Shown in pieces: positions 12,578-17,135 of a DNA stretch of 17,135 bases. How positions within the stretch are numbered: the first letter of the stretch is position 1; each line of letters begins with the position of its first letter. The DNA is taken from the NCBI GenBank assembly GCA_905201565.1, contig CAJKOS010000020.1, positions 1 to 17,135 on the forward strand, written 5' to 3'. The notes beneath the pieces are model-generated. The model was not told the DNA's origin, ran no database searches, and worked only from the letters and a program-made list of their open reading frames with translations. Origin of the DNA: an uncultured Erysipelotrichaceae bacterium (lineage in GTDB: Bacteria; Bacillota_I; Bacilli_A; Erysipelotrichales; Erysipelotrichaceae). A program made the position numbers and the translations under genes.

Positions 12578-14281
12578 TTATCTGTTTTTCACAAATTCCA
12601 CAAGTGCCTCTGCAGCCTTGTCAATACCATGGTCACCTTTATCCGGCAGACCAAGACATGTATAAACTTCACCAACCGGAATATTCTGTTCGAACAATTT
12701 ATCAAAGATGAGGTCGATCAGTTGTTTGCATTCTTCCTGTCTTTGCATTGGTCCAAATGGATTGGCAAAGAATGTTGTGGAATAACCCTTTTCCTGGGTT
12801 GTGCCAATCGCAAACCGCTTTCCTTCAAGGAATGTCTGTTCTGCTTCTTCACGATTCTTAAACAAATGCATACCACGTTTATCATCATAGTTATTGGCAT
12901 ACAACAGACAATCAATTGTATGGTCTTTGACAATGGTCTTGTGTGGTGCTGCAGGTAATACTACCCGGGCATTGGATTTTTCCGGATTGAAGAAGATAGA
13001 ACGGTCCAGGTCACGGTATGCTGTACCTTTATCGAGGTCATCCAGTCTGACAAAGGCACCAATTTCTGTACCCTGGGCACGGAGTCTTCCATCATTGCCG
13101 ATGTGGATCGTTCCCATATCATCGAAGATGGTTTCCTGATGGTCGATCATATCTCCGGCAATGTTGCTCAAAGCTTCCAGTGTTTCGGACTTTCCAGCAC
13201 CAGAATCTCCCATCAGGATGATGCCCTTCTTTGTGCCATCCTTGAAATAGAGATTGACCATCGCACCATGGATTGGCAGCCATCCTCTCTGCATCATGAC
13301 AAGGTTGTGGAGTGTTAACATACTCTTCTTTGTATAGCCAAAGTAGTCAATGGCTTCATGAGCACTGACCTTGCCAACCCAGATTTCATTTTTCTTATCT
13401 TCATAGAAGACAGTATCCGTCGTTCCATCCGGGTTACCAAAGAGCAGAATTGCGTCTGGTTTTCTGCCTGTGCAGTCTTCTTCCCTTGCCAATTGGAACA
13501 ACCCAGAACAAGCCACACAGCTGCCGATGTAGTCCCTGTGGAAATACGCATAGATTAAAAGATGTCCTACCAGGGCAGGATAGCAGAACCATTCATCATT
13601 ACCCATCTTGAAATCTTCAATCGGATTGTGGTCCGCATCCACAAATTTGTTTGTTCTCTTATTGGACTTAGTGTGAATGATGAGCGGTGTGCGCACCATG
13701 ATCGTATGCACAAAGTCGATATCCTTCAGTTCTGCATATTCCTCAGGACAATCCCAGTTATACTTCTGCATCAACAGCGATGCATTCGTACCAGCCTGAA
13801 TTTGTCTGTAGACATTGCTTGCAATACCAGTAATCTTCTGTTCTGCTGTACGGTAGAAGTTACGGGCAATATCATTGATCTGGTTGTCCACATTCATAAA
13901 GGAATTTGTCTGGTAGGAATCTGCCTTGCGGGCATAGAGAACGGAATATCTCTGGAAAGATCTCCAGAACCGATATCCTTCATCCAGTACTTCCAGCATA
14001 ATTTCCGGGAATTTGACATAGGGAATATCAATTTTATTGATGTTCATCATCAATAACAGATGGAAGGTATTCTTCATCTGGGCAACAACCTGTTTCTTAT
14101 CCTTTGCGCCCTGATACAGGAAATCGCGGAGGTCTTTGCGGTGACCATCGAGATGGTCGATGAATTTATCCAGATAAATATTGAATACTTCTGAATCGAG
14201 AAGCTGATTAACTGATGTCACAAAACTTGCACTGTAATTTAAAATGACTTCGTTATCTTTAAAATAGCACGTTTCTTTCAT
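12578..14281 (-). CDS. PEPCK/HPr-kinase-like P-loop protein of unknown substrate
   Basis: In this 567-residue protein, the C-terminal half has a nucleotide-binding core like the PEPCK/HprK superfamily. The segment LPIHGAMVNLYFKDG leads into the P-loop GDSGAGKSETLEAL (358-371), close to the HprK form GDSGxGKSETALEL. An acidic pair Asp387-Asp388 (IFDDMG) suits metal binding. The segment NARVVLP (437-443) resembles the N-T-R-V-x-Y-P motif of ATP-type PEPCK. The N-terminal half (1-330) is mostly helical, has a CVAC pair (255-258), and is not one I recognise. It is longer than HprK (about 310) and differs from true PEPCK in its N-terminus, so neither name should be transferred. A protein kinase or small-molecule kinase role is possible. 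Start at 14281 has AGGAGGATTTAC. It appears monocistronic. Confidence 0.8.
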   Translation of the reverse strand: MKETCYFKDNEVILNYSASFVTSVNQLLDSEVFNIYLDKFIDHLDGHRKDLRDFLYQGAKDKKQVVAQMKNTFHLLLMMNINKIDIPYVKFPEIMLEVLDEGYRFWRSFQRYSVLYARKADSYQTNSFMNVDNQINDIARNFYRTAEQKITGIASNVYRQIQAGTNASLLMQKYNWDCPEEYAELKDIDFVHTIMVRTPLIIHTKSNKRTNKFVDADHNPIEDFKMGNDEWFCYPALVGHLLIYAYFHRDYIGSCVACSGLFQLAREEDCTGRKPDAILLFGNPDGTTDTVFYEDKKNEIWVGKVSAHEAIDYFGYTKKSMLTLHNLVMMQRGWLPIHGAMVNLYFKDGTKKGIILMGDSGAGKSETLEALSNIAGDMIDHQETIFDDMGTIHIGNDGRLRAQGTEIGAFVRLDDLDKGTAYRDLDRSIFFNPEKSNARVVLPAAPHKTIVKDHTIDCLLYANNYDDKRGMHLFKNREEAEQTFLEGKRFAIGTTQEKGYSTTFFANPFGPMQRQEECKQLIDLIFDKLFEQNIPVGEVYTCLGLPDKGDHGIDKAAEALVEFVKNR

Positions 14282-14328
14282 GTAAATCCTCCTGCATAAA
14301 TGATATGTTTGTTTAAGATTTCACATAT

Positions 14329-14358
14329 ATTGTAAATGTTACATGCTATATATTTCAA
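14329..14358 (-). promoter_or_regulatory. Promoter of the PEPCK/HprK-like gene
   Basis: TTGAAA (14353-14358) and TACAAT (14329-14334) are 18 bases apart, about 50 bases before the start codon. The remaining bases up to the insertion sequence at 14490 hold no ORF or further signal I can support. Confidence 0.65.
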
Positions 14359-14481
14359 TCAGAGAGCACTAACTTTCATCGTATTTTCATTTTCTGCGTA
14401 TATTCGCACAGCTCATCTGTTGTATTCTTCACACATTTCACAAAAACCATCACCAGTGACTCGTCCCGCTTTATAGAATTG

Positions 14482-14489
14482 AGAAATTC
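14482..14489. repeat. Target-site duplication, left copy
   Basis: AGAAATTC here is repeated exactly at 15960-15967, flanking the ISL3 element. Eight bases is the usual duplication length of ISL3-family elements. Confidence 0.9.
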
Positions 14490-14520
14490 GAGGCATCTGC
14501 ACTAAGTGTGGGTAGAAGTC
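14490..14520 (+). repeat. ISL3 left terminal inverted repeat
   Basis: This repeat matches the opposite end at positions including the blocks TCT, ACTAA, TGTGGGTA and a terminal TC. The transposase stop codon (14519-14521) overlaps its inner end. Confidence 0.8.
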
Positions 14521-15817
14521 ATCTGAGTTGATATGGCAATTTGATTTCTAAATATAGATTAGAACATACAATCATGATCATATCGATAAGATTCTGGATG
14601 TTCCTAAATCCATACGACTTCCGTATCAATACTTTGATTTTGTTGTTAGTGGATTCTATACGTGCATTCGATAATCCATGCTTTACTGTCGCAATGATCG
14701 CTTCTTTATGTCGTCTTATCTTTCTGCTTAATTCTACGAACGGTTTCAGTTTACTGCGACACGCCCATGACAACCATGCTTTCAATTCCTTCTCTATCGT
14801 TTCTTTACTGCACTGAAACACTTTTCTTAATCCTTCTTTCAATTGATATCCACGAAACATCTTGGGATAAAACTCCCTGATCTCTTCCAAACAGGATCGT
14901 TGATGTTCCGTCAGATTCTCAGGGTTCTTGCCAAGTGCATATTTATATCCTTTTCCATAGTTTGTTGTTTTGACTTCTTCCCCCTTTCTGGGACGTCCTC
15001 TTTTTCGTTTTGGTTGCTCTTTCTTTCCTTCCTTGGCTTCACGCCATACTTCTTTTCGCAGTTCATCCATGCAGTCAACCGCCCACTGAACCACATGAAA
15101 ACCATCGATGCATCTTTCACAGTTTGGCAGCCATTCTTCAATGCAGCTCTGGATCCATCTGGCTCCATCCGCCGAAACCAGTTCAATGGATTCTCTTTGT
15201 TCTCGTGTCAATAGGGCGAAGAAAGAACTCAATACTTCTTTCCCTATGCCTTTGCCTACCCAGACAACCTGACCCGTATCATGATCCACAACGACCGTGA
15301 CATATTTATGACCCTTGCGGTAACTGGTTTCATCGATACCGATTCGTTTAAGATTCTTGAATCGTATGGAGCTGTCCGGTTCAAGGCGATCCTTTGTACG
15401 GGAAAGGATCGTTCCTACTGTACGCCAATTGATACGCATGAGTTTTGACACTTCCGTACGATTGAGATGCAGAACCAGATAAGCAGCCTGATGCTCAAAT
15501 TCTTTGGTGAACCCGGAATGATGGTAAGCCCATGGGACTCGTTCGGTATGAACTCCATGTTCAGGGCATTGAATGCGATTCACATCGGATAGGATATATA
15601 CTGTACAAGAACCAAAATCCAAAGCCCTCCAGGATCTAAATTCTGATATAGAATCATATCCAACACATTTCCTGCCACAGATCGGGCAGCGGGATCTTTG
15701 ACCTTTTGTGATTTCAACATGGATATGAAGAGAAGAGGAGATTTGATCGAAATCTATATTTTTAATCTTAATGAAATTGACATTGAGAATAGATTTTAGT
15801 AATTTTTTAAGTGCCAT
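14519..15817 (-). CDS. tnp: ISL3-family transposase
   Basis: This 432-residue DDE transposase catalyses cut or copy and joining of the element. The N-terminus has the ISL3 zinc-finger domain (CPICG at 44-48 with C84-P-E-H87), then a helix-turn-helix (about 117-140). The DDE domain shows GIDETSYRKGHKY with Asp162, CIDGFHVVQW with Asp238, and SNARIESTNNKIK with Glu388, so all three catalytic residues are present. A basic insert between the second Asp and Glu contains KRKRGRPRKG (271-280), an AT-hook-like motif. The length is usual for the family. The start at 15817 follows AAAGGATTACCAT. No frameshift is seen, so the element may be active. Confidence 0.96.
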   Translation of the reverse strand: MALKKLLKSILNVNFIKIKNIDFDQISSSLHIHVEITKGQRSRCPICGRKCVGYDSISEFRSWRALDFGSCTVYILSDVNRIQCPEHGVHTERVPWAYHHSGFTKEFEHQAAYLVLHLNRTEVSKLMRINWRTVGTILSRTKDRLEPDSSIRFKNLKRIGIDETSYRKGHKYVTVVVDHDTGQVVWVGKGIGKEVLSSFFALLTREQRESIELVSADGARWIQSCIEEWLPNCERCIDGFHVVQWAVDCMDELRKEVWREAKEGKKEQPKRKRGRPRKGEEVKTTNYGKGYKYALGKNPENLTEHQRSCLEEIREFYPKMFRGYQLKEGLRKVFQCSKETIEKELKAWLSWACRSKLKPFVELSRKIRRHKEAIIATVKHGLSNARIESTNNKIKVLIRKSYGFRNIQNLIDMIMIVCSNLYLEIKLPYQLR

Positions 15818-15862
15818 ATGGTAATCCTTTCTTTTTAGAGCCTATGAAAATTTACCATATGG
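15814..15862 (-). promoter_or_regulatory. Inverted repeat sequestering the transposase start codon
   Basis: CCATATGGTAA (15814-15824) and TTACCATATGG (15852-15862) are perfect 11-bp inverted repeats with a 27-base loop. In minus-strand RNA the stem encloses the transposase ATG, and the loop holds the AAAGGA ribosome site. Such hairpins in IS elements can block translation from transcripts that enter from outside. Confidence 0.5.
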
Positions 15863-15928
15863 TTTTTTTTCTATTCAAATATTCTTGTTATATGCGTTGA
15901 ATAAAGGAAATATTCATCTTTGATGATG

Positions 15929-15959
15929 GATATTTACCCACATTTAGTATAGAAGAGCC
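15929..15959 (-). repeat. ISL3 right terminal inverted repeat
   Basis: Read on the minus strand it begins GGCTCTTCTATACTAA and continues TGTGGGTA, matching the left end. The 70 bases between it and the start-codon hairpin must hold the transposase promoter, for which TATAAC near 15890 is the only candidate I see. Confidence 0.8.
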
Positions 15960-15967
15960 AGAAATTC
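15960..15967. repeat. Target-site duplication, right copy
   Basis: AGAAATTC is identical to 14482-14489. It begins 3 bases beyond the T-tract of the prs terminator. Confidence 0.9.
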
Positions 15968-15969
15968 CC

Positions 15970-16003
15970 ATAAAAAAAGAAATCCTCATGATGAACATGA
16001 GGA
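15970..16003 (-). terminator. Terminator of prs
   Basis: On the minus strand TCCTCATG-TTCAT-CATGAGGA (arms 15996-16003 and 15983-15990) is followed by TTTCTTTTTTA. It begins 7 bases after the prs stop codon. Confidence 0.9.
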
Positions 16004-16010
16004 CTTCATC

Positions 16011-16973
16011 TTAGTTTTCGTAAAGGTCGTAGACGTTGGATACCGGTGTATGGTTCTGAATAGCATCGATTGTCTTGGCAATCATGTCTGCTACAGAAAG
16101 TACGGTAATCTTGGAAGTCTTGGCTGCCTTCTCTTCTGTAAGAGGAATGGTATCTGTGATGACCATTTCCTTGATTGGAGAATTTTCAATCTTTTCCATT
16201 GCATCCCTGGAGAAGACACCGTGAGTAATACCTGTGTAGATTTCTTCTGCACCATGTGCCTTCAGGATTTCACAACCTGCCACAAGAGATCCTGCTGTAT
16301 CGCAGATATCATCAACAACGACACAGATCTTGCCGTTGACATCACCGATGACATTCTGTGCTTCAACCATGTTTGGCTTTGGTCTTCTCTTATCGATGAT
16401 GGCAATAGGCGCATCGAGAATATCCGCAAGTCTGCGCGCTCTTGTAACTCCACCATGATCAGGAGAAACAACGACCAGCTTGTCTGTCGGGAAGTTCTTT
16501 TCCTTGAAATACTGACCAATCATTGGTACTGCTGTGAGATCATCAATCGGAATATTGAAGAATCCCTGAATCTGTGTTGCATGAAGATCGAATACAACCA
16601 GTCTGTCTGCACCAGCTGTCTGTAACAGATCTGCCACAAGCTTTGCGGTGATCGGCTGACGTGGCTTTGCCTTACGGTCCTGACGGGCATAGCCATAATA
16701 TGGCATGATGACATTGATTTCGCCTGCACTTGCTCTCTTGCATGCGTCAATGCACACAAGCACCTCCATCAGTCTTTCTGTTACCGGATTGCATGTGCTC
16801 TGTACAATGAATACGGAACGTCCACGCAGGGATTCCTGCGGTTCAACAAGAATTTCGCCATCTGCGAAATGTTCTACCTTCACCTTGCCGAGTGGCAGAT
16901 TCAGGTCTTTGCATACTGCTGCTGCGAGATCCGTACTTGAAGTCAAAGCTAATACGACTGTTTCCTTAACCAT
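16011..16973 (-). CDS. prs: Ribose-phosphate pyrophosphokinase (PRPP synthetase)
   Basis: The enzyme makes PRPP from ribose-5-phosphate and ATP for nucleotide, His and Trp synthesis, in the cytoplasm. The 320-residue length matches class I enzymes. Signatures are FADGE (36-40), the YYGYARQDRK catalytic segment (92-101), DLHATQIQGFF (129-139), SPDHGG (170-175), and the PRPP-binding loop VVVDDICDTAGS (218-229). The loop has DICDTAG where many homologues read DIIDTAG or DMIDTAG. The start at 16973 is preceded by GGGAAGGAAAC. It is transcribed from its own promoters and ends at a strong terminator. Confidence 0.98.
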   Translation of the reverse strand: MVKETVVLALTSSTDLAAAVCKDLNLPLGKVKVEHFADGEILVEPQESLRGRSVFIVQSTCNPVTERLMEVLVCIDACKRASAGEINVIMPYYGYARQDRKAKPRQPITAKLVADLLQTAGADRLVVFDLHATQIQGFFNIPIDDLTAVPMIGQYFKEKNFPTDKLVVVSPDHGGVTRARRLADILDAPIAIIDKRRPKPNMVEAQNVIGDVNGKICVVVDDICDTAGSLVAGCEILKAHGAEEIYTGITHGVFSRDAMEKIENSPIKEMVITDTIPLTEEKAAKTSKITVLSVADMIAKTIDAIQNHTPVSNVYDLYEN

Positions 16974-16997
16974 CCTAGTTTCCTTCCCATTTCTATA

Positions 16998-17012
16998 CCT
17001 GTATTATACAGG
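16998..17012 (-). promoter_or_regulatory. prs proximal -10 element inside a perfect palindrome
   Basis: The consensus -10 TATAAT (17003-17008) is embedded in CCTGTA-TTA-TACAGG (16998-17012; plus-strand reading), an inverted repeat that can extend by one further base pair. The best matching -35, TTGATA (17028-17033), has a 19-base spacing. The palindrome could be an operator; it does not look like a PurR box. Confidence 0.5.
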
Positions 17013-17023
17013 TTTGCGCAGAC

Positions 17024-17052
17024 ATAGTATCAATCAAACTTTTTTGCGTCAA
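17024..17052 (-). promoter_or_regulatory. Possible distal prs promoter
   Basis: TTGACG (17047-17052) is followed after exactly 17 bases by TACTAT (17024-17029). It would start transcription near 17015, upstream of the palindromic -10 element, making it a second candidate for prs. Confidence 0.4.
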
Positions 17053-17105
17053 TTCATTTCACATTTTTTACAAGATTTTGGTTACTATTCACCGAAATAA
17101 CAACA

Positions 17106-17135
17106 AGGTAAATTAAATGGCAGGGCGAATGTCCC
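17106..17135 (-). terminator. Possible half of a terminator cut by the right edge
   Basis: On the minus strand the edge reads GGGACATTCGCCCTGCCATTT. The CCCTGCC arm and the following ATTTAATTT would complete a terminator if the bases just outside read GGCA. This would end a minus-strand gene located to the right. It cannot be confirmed within the window. Confidence 0.25.

Larger units (their letters stand above)
14490..15959 (-). mobile_element. Complete ISL3-family insertion sequence (1470 bp)
   Basis: The element is bounded by an exact 8-bp duplication (AGAAATTC) and by imperfect terminal inverted repeats of about 31 bp (14490-14520 and the complement of 15929-15959). The repeats share ACTAA, TGTGGGTA and shorter blocks when aligned without gaps from the tips. 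One intact transposase gene fills it. The right end starts GGCTCTTC on the minus strand, as expected for ISL3 elements; the left tip reads GAGGCATC and is less canonical. It sits between the prs terminator and the upstream region of the PEPCK-like gene and interrupts no ORF. Confidence 0.93.

Noticed and set aside
13562..14056. 164-codon plus-strand ORF opposite the PEPCK-like gene
   Set aside because: Antisense shadow with no start signals; the minus-strand frame has clear domain motifs.
1..17135. CRISPR array, tRNA or rRNA genes, phage genes
   Set aside because: No regularly spaced repeats, no tRNA cloverleaf or rRNA-like segment, and no phage structural or integrase gene was seen.

Overview
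The window looks like chromosomal DNA of a low-to-moderate GC Bacillota (Firmicutes). The reasons are a Met-specific T-box riboswitch ahead of metG, SigA-type promoters, strong GGAGG ribosome sites, a YtrA-type GntR/ABC operon and an ISL3-family insertion sequence. The protein style is compatible with an Erysipelotrichia-like lineage, but that placement is an inference and could not be tested.

Nearly everything lies on the minus strand, so transcription runs right to left. From the right edge: prs (PRPP synthetase) with its promoters and terminator; a complete ISL3 element (14490-15959) with an 8-bp target duplication just beyond the prs terminator; and a 567-residue protein with a PEPCK/HPr-kinase-like P-loop domain. 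A plus-strand alpha/beta hydrolase converges on that last gene and shares a terminator with it. Divergent from the hydrolase is an operon of a GntR regulator, an ABC ATPase, an ABC permease and an orphan winged-helix protein, ending in a clear terminator. A plus-strand cold-shock gene converges on that operon. Next comes the T-box and metG, then nadK and a degenerate PTS EIIC-EIIB protein, then a membrane-anchored sigma-like protein with an SH3b tail followed by a VanY-like protein, and finally pyrC, which carries a frameshift and runs off the left edge.

The most unusual part is 1334-5119. It holds a PTS permease homologue that appears to lack both its sugar-site Glu and its EIIB phosphorylation Cys. 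Beside it is an ECF-sigma-like protein fused to a transmembrane helix and an extracellular SH3b domain. Directly downstream is a VanY-fold protein in which the usual catalytic Glu and third zinc-ligand His are replaced. The last two share the same architecture (membrane anchor, Thr/Pro/Val-rich linker, wall-related domain). They look like a cell-envelope sensing or scaffolding pair rather than ordinary enzymes. The sequence supports the architectures; the function is inference.
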